From positions 310,001 through 374,000 of the forward strand of contig CANXME010002091.1 of assembly GCA_948144175.1 (NCBI GenBank): DNA of 64,000 nucleotides. Direction: 5' to 3'. Made by a program: the position numbers and the translations under genes. The notes under the pieces are model-generated. The model worked only from the letters and a program-made list of their open reading frames with translations, made no database searches and was not told the DNA's origin. This document shows, piece by piece, positions 33,901-45,900 of this stretch. Source of the DNA: Closterium sp. NIES-65. Lineage: Eukaryota > Streptophyta > Zygnematophyceae > Desmidiales > Closteriaceae. Each line of letters starts with the position of its first letter. Position 1 is the stretch's first letter.

Positions 33901-36900
33901 CACACCTCTGATGCTTTCTGGTTGTTATCCTTTCGTATAGTGGACTATTGTCACCTTACCAGAGCAGGCAGGTGGCACACCACTCAGGGAGGACCTTAGA
34001 GGTGAGAGTTCTGTCACTTTCATAACAACCAGAAAGGTGCGCGTACAAGCATGGATGTGTACGAGATGCGTTACGGCAGGAATTATGGTCGCCGTGAGGC
34101 GGATCGCTCGCGGCGCGAACGCTCACGTGAGCGCGGGCGCTCGCTGGAGAGGTCGCCGCGGCGGCCTGAGCGATCGCCGCGGAGGCCGACCTTTCGCGCG
34201 GATCAGGTCCCTCTCGCGCCAGATCGCCAGGAGGGAGGTTCCGCCCGAGAAGGAAGAGGCGGATCTGGATCCGTCACGACGGGGAGTGACCCGTGGCGGA
34301 CGGACGGGCGTCACGGAGCGGATGGCGGTCGTGGGTACCGCCAGGACACGGGAGCATACCGCTCGCCGGAGGAAGGCTATCGCCGTCGCGAAGAGAGAAG
34401 TCGCGGGCGAGGTCTGGAGGGGCTCTTCTCGGGTCGCCAAGGCGATCTTGATGTGGATGGAGAAGACGAGGCCGACTCGGCGAATCGAGTGCGGGAGACG
34501 AATCGTGAAGGCGAGACCAAGGGCGATGACGAACCCCAGGAGGAAGGCGCAGGCGAGCAGCGCGAGATGCCCGCTGGAGTTGATGACGACGATCCCGCGC
34601 AGGCGGGCGTGGCGGCGGAGCCGAGCACGGCGGAGGCGGAAGAAAAGGGCGGTATACCCGAGACCTGCCGCGCGACGGAGAGAAAGGTGACGGCGGGGGG
34701 CGTGGCAGTGGCGCGCGCTCTCCAGATCCCCGTCAGCAGCGTGACGAGGGACGTGGCGACGGCGCACGTTCGCCTGATCCGCGCCTGAATCGCGATGGAG
34801 GACGCGGCGGCGGTGCGCGCTCGCCAGAGCCTCGGCTGAATCGTGATGGGGGACGCGACGGAGGCACGCGCTCGCCAGATCCACGGATGTATCGGGAAGG
34901 GGGGCGTGGCGGCGGCGCGCGCTCTCCAGATCCGCGTCAGCAGCGTGACGAGGGACGTGGCGACGGCGCGCGTTCGCCTGATCCGCGCCTGAATCGGGAC
35001 GGAGGACGCGGCGGCGGTGCGCGCTCGCCAGAGCCTCGGCTGAATCGTGATGGGGGACGCGACGGAGGCACGCGCTCGCCGGATCCACGGATGTATCGGG
35101 AAGGGGGGCGTGGCGGCGGTACGCGCTCGCCAGATCGGCGGCAGAATCGTGACGGGGAACGCGGGTGGCGGCACGCGCTCGCCAGACCCGCGTCTCCCGC
35201 ACGAGGATGGGAGGCACGGAAGCGGCTACCGCTCGCCAGGACGGCAGCAGCTGCAGGAAGAAATGCGCAGAGGCGGCTACCGCTCGCCAGAGCTACTGCG
35301 ACACCAGGACAGTGGACGCGGGGGAAGCGTGCGCTCACCAGATCCGCGGAGGTATCACAACTGGAGAAGCGGGGGGGAGCTGCGCTCTCCAGGTCCTCGT
35401 TACCCTCGTGATGAGAGACGCGGAGGCGACTACCGCTCGCCTGATCTGCAACGGTATCATGGAGAGAGGTGGGGAAGCGAGACGCGCTCGCCCGACTGGC
35501 ACAGGCAACATGAAGAAAGCCGGGGAGGCGGATACGGCTCGCAGCTTCGGCAACAGAGCAGGGATGAGGGGCGCGGCGGAGGGTATCACTCACCCGATCG
35601 GTACTGGCAGCATGACGGAAGACGTACCAGTGAGGGAGGACGGGATCAACGCAACAGCAGAGAGGAAGGCAGCGGGCTGATGCACAGCCTAGAACGGGCT
35701 AGAGAGGCGAGGGAAGGGATACTTCGGGCGAGAGAGAGAGGAGCGTCAGGGAGATCAGCAGGAGGGCCGAGCGAGGCGTGGGGAGAAGGCAAGGGAAGCA
35801 CGGTGATGGCCACGAGAGTGGAAGTGCCAGCACGCTTCTCAGGAGATCAGCGCACGGGCCCCACGCTGAAGAACTTCCTGATGCAGGTGGGCAACGTGCG
35901 GTACAGATGCGAAAGGAGCGGCATGGACTCGGTGGACTTTTTCCTGAGTCTGCCAAACACATTGGAAGGGGAGGCGGAGACATTGTACAGGATGAAGATG
36001 GATGAGCTACTGGAAAGGGCAGGAAGGTACGGGGAAGACCCTACTGAAGCATTCCTGAGGCGGCTGAAACGGCAGTTTCCAGGTCACACCGCAGAGAAGG
36101 TCAGGGAATTCCAAGATTTCAGGAAGGGGCGGGGCAAGTCACTACTCACCTACTTTAACCGGCTGGTCAACCTGGCAGAGAATGTGACTTGCGCAGACAT
36201 GGCCCTGCTCGTGAGTAAATTCCTGGATGGGCTGGAGGGCACTTTGGGAAGCGGACTGCGAATGAAGGTGTATGAGATGGGGGCCGACACAACGCTTGAA
36301 GAGGTGTTTGAACTGGCAGAGAAGATGGAGCTGGCGCAGAGGAAATATGAAGCATACAGGCCCAGACAGGCGGAGCGCGGCAGGGGGCCTACATGGGCTG
36401 CGGCCATGATACCGGAGGAGAAGGACAGGGCAGCGGGAAGAAGGGAGATTAGGCCTGACACACGAACATGTCACAGATGCGGGTAGCCAGGACACTTGCG
36501 CCGAGACTGCAAGAACTGTGACTCCTGTGGCAAGCCAGGGCATCGGCGGCGGGAATGTCCAACGGCACCGAAGTGTGAAGTCTGTGGGAAAGGAGGGCAT
36601 GCAGCAAAGGAGTGTTATCAGCGAGAGGGGGCAGCGAAGAAGTCACCAGAAGAGCTGGAGAAGCAAATCAGCAGGCTGCAGGCCCAGCTGCAGGCAATGG
36701 GACCACGACGGGAAGCTGAGGCGGGGATGTACGCCAAGGAAGAGGAGGAAGAAGATGTGGAGCAGGATGAGGAAGCCGCGTTCATGGTCTGGGCGGGAAG
36801 AGGAGAGAATGAGATGGAGCATGAGGAGCAACCAGCATACATGGCATGGCGAGGAAGAGAGGAAATGGGGTTGCGCAGCGGAGGAAAGGATGCACGGAAG

Positions 36901-39900
36901 GAGCAGCGGAGAAAGGAGCGGGAGAGAGGACAGAAGCCGGAGGAGAAGGAGGAGAGATGCACAACAGCACGGCACCCCCAGGAGAGATTGGCTTGTTAGA
37001 CTTCCGTGCTGCTGATCCAAGGTGGTGCGCTGTCAGTGGAAGGGGAGAAGGCTAAGACGGCTATTATAGACACTGGAGCGCAGAGCGTGATACTCGGAAA
37101 GGGGATGGCCGAGAAGCTGGGACTGTGGGCACCTGACAGGCATGTGGTGAAGGGGATGCTAGTGATGACAGCAGAGGGGGGAGAGTCGAAGTGGATGCCT
37201 TGTACGAGGACTCCAATAGAACTGACGGTGCTGAAGGGGGAGAAGCATGAGACGCCGGTTAGAATCAGGTGCGGGATCTCAGAGTCAGAAGATTTTGACG
37301 TCCTGGTGGGCACAGAGATGATCTTTGCATTGGGCATGACCATCTGCTTCTGGAAGGAGACAGTGGAGTTCAGAACCAGGTGGTGGAGGAAGGGTGAGCC
37401 ACTGGGGCAGCTGCCGGTGCAGTTTGTCAGGGTCGAGCCAAAAAGGGCCTACAGGGCAGATCTGAAGGAGGTGACAGCGAAGCAGGGGGCACAGAAGGCC
37501 GCAACAGGCAAGGGACAAGGTGGGGACCCCAGGATGCGTTTCATGGACGAACCTAGCCAGCAGACCAATTGGGAGCAACCCATTCGGCTGGTGGAGCTGT
37601 TCGGAGGAATCGGGGCATGACTGGCAGCAGTGGTGCGAAATGGAATTGCAGTGAAGCAGTGGATTTACGTGGAGAAAGCACCAGAAGTGAGGAAAATAGC
37701 AGAGCATCAGGCGTGGGAGTTGCACAGAGAGTTCTCGGAGCTGCTGCAGGGAGAGGTGATCAAGGCAGCAATGAGCAGAGGAATGAACGATGTAAGGGCC
37801 ATTACGGAAGCTGAGGTAGCAAGCTGGGGGCACGTGGACCTGTTGGTGGCAGGGTGGGAATGCCAAGGGGTATCATGGGCAGGGAAGGGCAAGGGTGAGC
37901 AAGACCTACGAACACAGCTGATGGAGGATCTGTTCAGAGTCATGGAGTGGATGCAGGCGAGGCAAGGCAGAGTGGCTTACCTGCTGGAGCACTTGGATAT
38001 GGAGAGAGACGTGAGAGAACCGATAAGACTAGTGAGGGAGAGAGTGACCAGACAGGTGGGGAAAGGAGTGAGCAGTGATGCGGTGCGGATGGGAGCATAT
38101 GCGCACAGGCTCAGGATGTACTGGCAGAATGTGGTACCAGTAGAAGACCTGCAGAAGGAAATAGAAGGGGTGCAGAGAGCTGGGGGACGGAAGCTGAGCG
38201 ACATATTGGAGCTAGGAAGAACGCCAGCACCAGTGACCAAGAAGGGCTACAGCAGGCATTATCCCTGCAACCAGGTGGGACAGGAAAGGCAGGCACTGCC
38301 TACCCTGGTGTCATATGAGGGGGCAGCAGGCTATCAGATGGATGGGAAGCAACCCGGCCCAGGATTGGTGCATGACCACAGGAAGGGACAGTGGGAAGAG
38401 CCCACGGCCTTGGAGAGGGAGCTGGCCATGGGGTACAAGGAGAACGCGACAGCAGCCTCAGGCGTGAGCGAGAAGGAACGGAGACGGGCATTGGGGAATG
38501 CCATGGATGGGTACATGATGAGGTGGTTGGTGCAGCGGATGTGGAAGGAGACAGTGCTGCACTGGGGACTGAAGGAGGGAGAAAACACAGTGGCAACGGT
38601 GAGGCACGGGGTGTGGGCCTGCCTGCAAAAACAGGAGCCAGAGTGGAAGATAGGTGAGAGCATGAGCGAAGAAGGGAAGGCAGCGATGCGGGCACTGCTG
38701 GCAAGGCATCGGAAGGGCTTCGCCTTCACACTGCTGGAGTTGGGGAAGTGCAAGATCAAATAGATGGCGCTGAAATTGAGTAGTGACGAGCCGGTGTTCC
38801 ACCGCAGGAGGAAGATGCCATCAGGGGATGAAGTGATCTGCAGGGAGAAGATAAAGGAGTTACTAGAAGCCGGACTGATTAGGAGGTCAGAGTCAGAATA
38901 CGCTACCCCAATCGTGGTGGCAGCCAGGAAGGACTTGACAGGCGAGGTGTTGAGTAGGAGGATGTGCGGGGACTACAGGGATCTCAACAAAATTACAGTG
39001 CCAGATAGATACCCAATGCCGATAGCGGAAGAGCTCTTTGACAAGCTGGCTGACGGGGTGTTCTTCACGACGCTGGACCTGCGACAGGGGTTCAATCAAA
39101 TCAAGATCAGAGAGGAGGATGTGAAGAAAACGGCTTTCCACGGATCGGATGGGCTATACGAGTGGCTTTACATGCCCTTCGGTCTGAGGAACGCCTCGGC
39201 GGTGTTTCAGAGAGTCATGGACGCGGTGCTGCGGGGAATAGAACACGCGGCGTGCTATATTGATGATGTCGTGATCTTCAGCTTGACCGAACAGCAGCAC
39301 CTGGAGGACGTGGAGAGGACCTTGACCGCCATAGAAGGGGCAGGGCTCACCTGCCATCCCAACAAGTGCAGGTGGGGGGAGCGGACAGTGCAGTATCTTG
39401 GGTATGAGGTCACAGGGGGGCAGATTGGTATCCAGCAAGCGAAGGTGCAAGTGCCGGACAGGCTGAGGGAACCAAGAGACAAGTCAGGGCTGCGTGCGGT
39501 CTTGGGCTTCCTCAGCTACTACAGGCGCTTCGTGCCGAACTTCAGCAAACGAGCGACAGCACTAAATGGGATGTTGCGGGAGGACAAGGCATGGGAGTGG
39601 GGAGAGGAGCAGAGACAGGCACTGCAAGACCTCATGACAGCCGTGAAGACAGCGACAGTGCTGCGGCTGCCAGCAGCGGACCAGCCCTTCATCCTCTACA
39701 CAGACTGTAGCAGAGAAGGGATGGGGGCAATATTATGCCAGGAGGTGGAGGGAGTGGAGAAGGTGGTGGCCTACGCCAGCAGGAGCTGCAACCCGGCGGA
39801 AGCACAATATAGCTCATACATTGGGGAAGGGCTGGCGGCAGTGTGGGCGGTCGGGCATTTCCGGATATACCTGCAGGGCCGAGAATTCACCTTAGTCACT

Positions 39901-42900
39901 GACCATCAGCCACTCACCTGGCTGATGACTACACCAGGGCTGACAGGCAGGAACGCGTGGTGGGCGGTGAAGCTGCAGGAGTATGATTTCAAGATCAGGC
40001 ATAGGCCGGGGAAGACGCTGCAGCACGTTGACGGCCTCTCCCGCAATCCACCGCCGCTGGAAATGAAACAGGCCACCCTGGGGACGGAAGAGACAGAGCA
40101 AGAGCCGGCACGGACCTTGATCTTACTGGCAAGAGAGGTGGAGCACACGGGGGCGAAGGGGAGTAAGGGGCCAACCGACATCTGGTTGGATGCAAAGGCA
40201 ATGCAATGGGTGAAGGGAGAAACCGAGGAGGATGAAACGGTGCCTGAGAGAGTAAGGGCACGAGGGCACCACTACAGGTGGTATCAGCAGCAGCTGCAGA
40301 TTAAGACGGAGGATGGGTGGAAGCTGGTGCCAGCGCCCGAGGACCGTGAAGCAGTGATCAAGGAAGTGCACACCAAGCTGGGGCACTTCGGGCACGAGAG
40401 GACCGTGCACCTGCTGAAGACGGGCTGGTGGTGGGAAGGGATGCGCAGGCAAGTAAAAGAGTGGGTGGAGGGGTGCGAGGCGTGTCAGAGGAGCAAAGCA
40501 AATCTGACGCAGGCCAAAGCAGAGCTGCACTCACTGCCAATCTGCGGACTAGGGTTCCGTTGGTCCCTGGACCTCGCGGGAGAGCTGCCACTGAGTCGAA
40601 GCGGGAATCAGTACATCGTGTTCATGGTGGAGCATGTGAGCAAGTGGCTGGAGGTGCGAGCGATCCCTAGCAAGAGCGCGAGGCACATTGCAGCAGCCTT
40701 CAAAGCGCAAGTAGTGTGCCGATTTGGAGCATGCGGGGAGGTACTCACAGACCAGGGAACAGAGTTCCAGGGGGAGTTCAAGAAGCTGCTGGCGGAGACT
40801 GGCATCACGCACCGAAAGACCTCCCGCTATCACCCGCAGAGCGATGGGCTGACTGAGAGAGCCGTGCAAACCTTCAAGCGGGGGCTGCGGGCCTACGGGG
40901 AGCAGAGGAAGAGGGATTGGGATGAGGAGTTGGACTGGATCGCGGCTGGGTACAGGTTCGGGAAGCAGGCAGCGCTGAAGGATCACTCCCCGTATAGCCT
41001 GCTGTTCGGACGAGAGCCGATTCTGCCAGTGGGAGCACCACGAGTATTGACAGATACAGTGACAGCGGGCACGATCAGGAACTGGGTAGCCCTGTCCGAG
41101 GTGAGGGCGCGCTACATGCGCTACATGATGCCAGCCGCGTTGGAGAATCTGCACACCGCGCAGCTCAGGGACGCAAGAAGATACGAACAGAGGCAACACA
41201 AAGGGGAGGGAAGAATGGCAAAGGATGTCTGCGAAGGACAGGAAGTCTATCTGAAGAGGGCTAAGCAGGACACCCTTGACGTGGGGTTGGTCAAGGAGGT
41301 ACGCCCCTCAGGGGTGCTGGTCTTGGAAAACGACACCGGAGCGCAGCTGAGGGAACATCAGACGAACACTGCAGTGATCAGAGGGACCGGGCCTCAGCGT
41401 ACTGGTCCTGTGGCCCGCGCTCAAGCCGCTCGAGCACGGGCACAGGAGGGGGCAGAGAGTGGCTGAGGCAACCGAAGGAGCTAAGGGACGAAGAGCATGA
41501 GGACTAAGGCAGATGATGAGGGTAGAGCTGTATCTCCGACAGCTGTCACCGAATATGCACGGTTGTGCATATAAGGTGCCAGAATCATGGTGGTGTAGTG
41601 GAGGTGTAGCTATGTTGTGTTTGCAAATTCGAGGATAGGTAGGTGGGAGCTGGGAAATTGGCGCGAAGTTGGTAGGAGAGCACCTTGGGTGAAAACCTTG
41701 CAACCAATGAGAACGAACCAACCCAGGCTCGAGCCGCACATTGAGAAATGCACGGTTCGAGCCAGGGTCAGGTAAGTTCACTCTCACACACACCTCTGAT
41801 GCTTTCTGGTTGTTATCCTTTCGTATAGTGGACTATTGTCACCTTACCAGAGCAGGCAGGTGGCACACCACTCAGGGAGGACCTTAGAGGTGAGAGTTCT
41901 GTCACTTTCAAGAGAGTGGCTGAGGCAACCGAAGGAGCTAAGGGACGAAGAGCATGAGGACTAAGGCAGATGATGAGGGTAGAGCTGTATCTCCGACACT
42001 GATGGGGCGAAACTGATGGGGTGAAACTGATGGGGTGAAACTGATGGGTGAAACTGATGGGGTGAAACTGATGGGGTGAAACTGATGGGTGAAACTGATG
42101 GGGTGAAACTGATGGGGTGAAACTGATGGGGCGAAACTGATGGTGCGAAACTGATGGGGTGAAACTGATGGGTGAAACTGATGGGATGAAACTGATGGGG
42201 TGAAACTGATGGGTGAAACTGATGGGGTGAAACTGATGGGGTGAAACTGATGGGGTGGAAACTGATGGGGTGGAACTGATGGGGTGGAAACTGCTGGGGT
42301 GGAAACTGATGGGGTGGAAACTGATGGGGTGGAAACTGATGGGGTGGGAACTGATGGGGTGGAACTGATGGGGTGGTTGCTCGGGTGGGTGCTTCTGGAG
42401 TGGGTGACGCCCAAGATTTCTTGCATTGCCGCCTCTCCTCCATCAGACCCCCTCTCACTCACCCCTCTCTCCTGCCCCACTGTTCCCTGTCCAGGTGGCG
42501 CGCTGTCATAGGCCGAGGCACGCGGCGCGGCACTGGCTGGAGTACCTGGCAGGCGGGCTGTGTGGCGTGGCGGTGGGCACGTGGGTGGTGCGACACAGCC
42601 GACTCAATGGCAGTGACGACTTGGATAGGTGGGGAGACGGGATGTAGATGGGGCATGCTAGACGGTAATGGTTGAGGCGAGGCGCGGCACTGGCTGGAGT
42701 TCCTGGCAGGGGGGCTGTGTGGCGTGGCGGTGGGCAGCTGGGTGGTGTGGCACAGCCGACTGAACGGCAGTGATGACCTCGACAGGTGCGCTGCTGCTGA
42801 TGATGATAATGGGGACATGGATGGAGGGAGAAAGCATCTAGATGGGCGGATGGGTAATGGTTGATGGGTGAGGCAGTACGATCCGCAGTTAAAGGCAGCT

Positions 42901-45900
42901 GAAAGATGCATGGCAGGGTGCAGATTTGTACTCACCCGCACTGCTGCTGCTTTGGCTGCCTGGGCTCTCACTTGCAAGTGTAACCCACCCATCTTGCCTT
43001 GCACATTCGTGTGTCCCCTTTTGAGTTGACTCAAAAGCACTCACCCGCACTGCTGCTGCTTTGGCTGGCTGGGCTCTCGCTTGCAATGGTTTAGGAAGTG
43101 AGGTAGGAGTGAGTTGCAACTCACCCATCTTGCCTTGCACATTCGTGTGTCCCTTGAGCAGGTGGGCTGCAGATGGGTGGAGAGCGGTGACAGGGTTTGT
43201 CACTGACCACATATGGCAACCGGTAAGCATCGTCAGCTTTTCTCGTCTACCAGTTGTAGCGATTATCTCCCCTCACTACACGCCTCACGATTTTTGAGAA
43301 CGCTAAACAAAAACGCTCACAGTGTTCCCACCTCTTCCTCCTCACCACACGCCTCACTCCTTCCCTGCTGGCGCCTGCTCCTATTCTCAACCCCAACAGC
43401 TGTCAGCGATCAGTGCAGAGCTCTTCCACATGTTCGGTGACCAGCAGAGGGGCATGTTGTGGCACCTCGTCTCCCTCCCTCACTCCACCTTTGCTGCCGT
43501 CCTCACTCTGCCCCTTCACCCCTTATCCCATCACTCACCCGTCCAGCTGTCAGCAATCAGTGCAGAGCTCTTTCACACGTTCAGCGACCAGCAGAGGGGC
43601 AACGTGTCCATGCATGACGTGCAAGCCTCCACTGACTCGCTGCGGAGGTGAGAGTCATGCCAGTCAGCTGTGAGGGTCGGTCAAGTCAAACACGGTCAAC
43701 AGAGGCAAGCAGAGGGGCAACGTGTCCATGCATGACGTGCAGGCTTCCACTAATTCCCTAAGGAGGTGAGAGTCAAGCCAGTCAACGAGAGTCAAGCAAG
43801 TGAAACACGGTCAACAGTGACAAGCACCAGGGCGGCGTGACCTTGCATGATGAGCGAATTTAATATATTCCCAGTCAGTGAAACGCAGTCAGCAAGGGGA
43901 AGCGCAGCACGAGGTGAAACAGAGTGAAACCTTTTGCTGCACTGCTTGCCACAGTGTTGTGTTGCCCATCCCTGTCGCCCTTTGATTCAACTCAAAACAT
44001 TTCCCACCCCTGGCGCACCCTGACTCATGTTTCAAAGGGCTGCAGTAGTAGAGAGGACGCTTAAGCAAAGGAACAAACAGTAAAAACTGGTGAAAAACAC
44101 GCAGATCTGAAAAACCCTTAGCTTCCGAAAAGCCTCCTTGCGTAAACTAGTTTGGGTGGATGGGCGAACCCAATCACGCCTTCATCAGTACAGCACAATT
44201 CGGAACTCAGAACCAGAGAGTCTGGTAGCAGCTAAAGTAGCTAGACTACCCTCGAGATCTACGTACAAGAAACCCAACTACCCAGAATCCAACTAGGAAA
44301 GGGGTTCGCCAACTAGGCAATGAAACAAATTCAGGGTGCCAAGTCAGCCTCCAGGAACTTCTTCGACAGCATTGGCGAGTGACTTTGGTAACCGCGCCCT
44401 TACGAGTAACCGCTGAAGGTTACGTGCACACTTCCATGCAATTATAATTCTCCCCACATAAAAACCGCGAGACATGAGACGACTTTTGAGGTGCCTCAAA
44501 AGCACCCCCAGCCTGAGACGTCCGGTCAAAGGTGTGAACAGTGTCTTCAAGACTAGGGGGCCGCGTTCGGGGGGAGTTTCAAGTTTGTGTGCGTGGCGGG
44601 CAGCTGTCTGCTCCAGAAGGAGAGGTCGTGGTCGAAAGAAAATGCTCCTGAAGATGGGTAGAAGGAAATCAGAGGGGTAAGCCCGACTTGGTAGCCGCTG
44701 GTAGAAAGCGCGCTTGGAGGCGAGAAAGGTATCTGCAGCAGTCGAGCGGAGAAGATAACGCTTCAGTTCAGCTGCAATGAAACCAGTCTTGCAGTGTCGG
44801 GGATGAAAAGACGAAAAAGGGAGATAAAGGTATTGGTTAAGCGGTTTCTGGAATGTCTTCAGATCCAAGATACCCTGCCCAGCAAATCTCGGTCCCTTGA
44901 ATAAGACCAAATCAAGAAAATCAGCTGAGCTGTCCGAAATCTGCCACGTCAGTTTGATATTCGGGTCAAGCTCGTTGAAGGTCTGCAGATACTTCTCCAA
45001 CTCACTCCTCGATCCAGGCCAAAGAATCAGGCCATCGTCGATGTATCTGACATGGCGTAGAGGTTGCGTTCCGGACCATCTCTCCCTCAAAAGTTCATCC
45101 AGGCGGCTCATGAAAAGTACCGCAAAGCAGACCGCTGCAGGAGTTCCCATAGCGGTCCCTTGCGTCTGGTGGTACAGGTGGCCGTCGAACTCCACGTAAG
45201 AATTCATCATGACTGGTTGAAGACTGTGGTGACTCCCTCGTTGCAAAATGCTGCTCACCGCATCGAGTCCGCGCCTAAGAGGAATACTGGGGTAGAGCGA
45301 CGAGGCGTCGTACGTGGCTAGAAGAATCTCCTTAGGAAATGAAGTTTCCTCCAGCGACAAGAGTAGCGAAAGAGAGTCTCGGAGGTAAGTATGCTGTCGT
45401 AGCACCCACGGTCTAAGTTCCGCATCTAACCATCTACTGACATTCGAAGTAACCCATGAATGCGAAGCGGCGATCGGACGCCCAGCGAGCTGCTTCTTAT
45501 GTAGCTTAGGAAGGATGAAAAAGGCTGCGGGTTTCCAACCTCCAGGTGGTTCGTCTAGAAAATACTTCCAAAGGCTGTCGGGATAAGCAGGGCCCCATGC
45601 GTGACGCAGTTCGTGCAGTCCCTGAACGACTAAGGCAGTAAGATCGTGGAGAACCGGGGTGTAAGTCGATCTGTTGCCTAGATGGTCCATACAGAGACGA
45701 ACATAAGTTCCCGATCCATCACAGTGATCCCGATGTTCTTGTCGGCCGGTTTAATAACCACACTACGATCTGCGGCGATGGAACGCAAGGCCTGTCGAAC
45801 ACGTAACGAGATGTTTCGGTGTCGAGGAGGCCTAGATGCCTTCAGCAGAAAAGATAAGTCCGAGGACGAATCTCTGAAGACCTGCTCTGGAATCTCACTC

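Larger units (their letters stand above)
33656..41997 (+). mobile_element. gypsy-2: Ty3/gypsy element carrying a DNA methyltransferase
   Basis: 367-bp LTRs at 33656-34022 and 41544-41910 that differ at one base, so the insertion is recent. Order: Arg/Ser/Gly-repeat Gag with three CCHC knuckles, protease, C5-DNA methyltransferase, RT, RNase H, integrase; no chromodomain. No tRNA-type primer site is present; the 15 nt at the LTR edge pair with the LTR itself. Beyond the 3' LTR, 41911-41997 repeats the 87 bp that lie just inside that LTR (41454-41540). ACTGA flanks at 33651-33655 and 41998-42002, although ACTGA also occurs in every unit of the surrounding minisatellite. Pol is in one frame with four in-frame stops. 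Confidence 0.92.

Noticed and set aside
32863-33905. long minus-strand frames reading PHQFHPISFTPSV and similar ones at 41938-42480
   Set aside because: Products of the 14-bp minisatellite; all frames of such repeats stay open.
36484-38763. stop-codon reassignment or programmed readthrough in gypsy-2
   Set aside because: Host genes use TAG (SAHH), TAA (RecX) and TGA (DGS1, JJJ1) as stops, and one stop lies inside a zinc knuckle, so mutation is simpler.
44016-44502. possible hammerhead ribozyme in the Penelope pseudo-LTR (CTGATGA on the minus strand near 44178)
   Set aside because: Hammerheads occur in Penelope pseudo-LTRs and CTGATGA fits, but I find no matching GAAA after a stem II, so the core is incomplete. 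A covariance-model search would decide.
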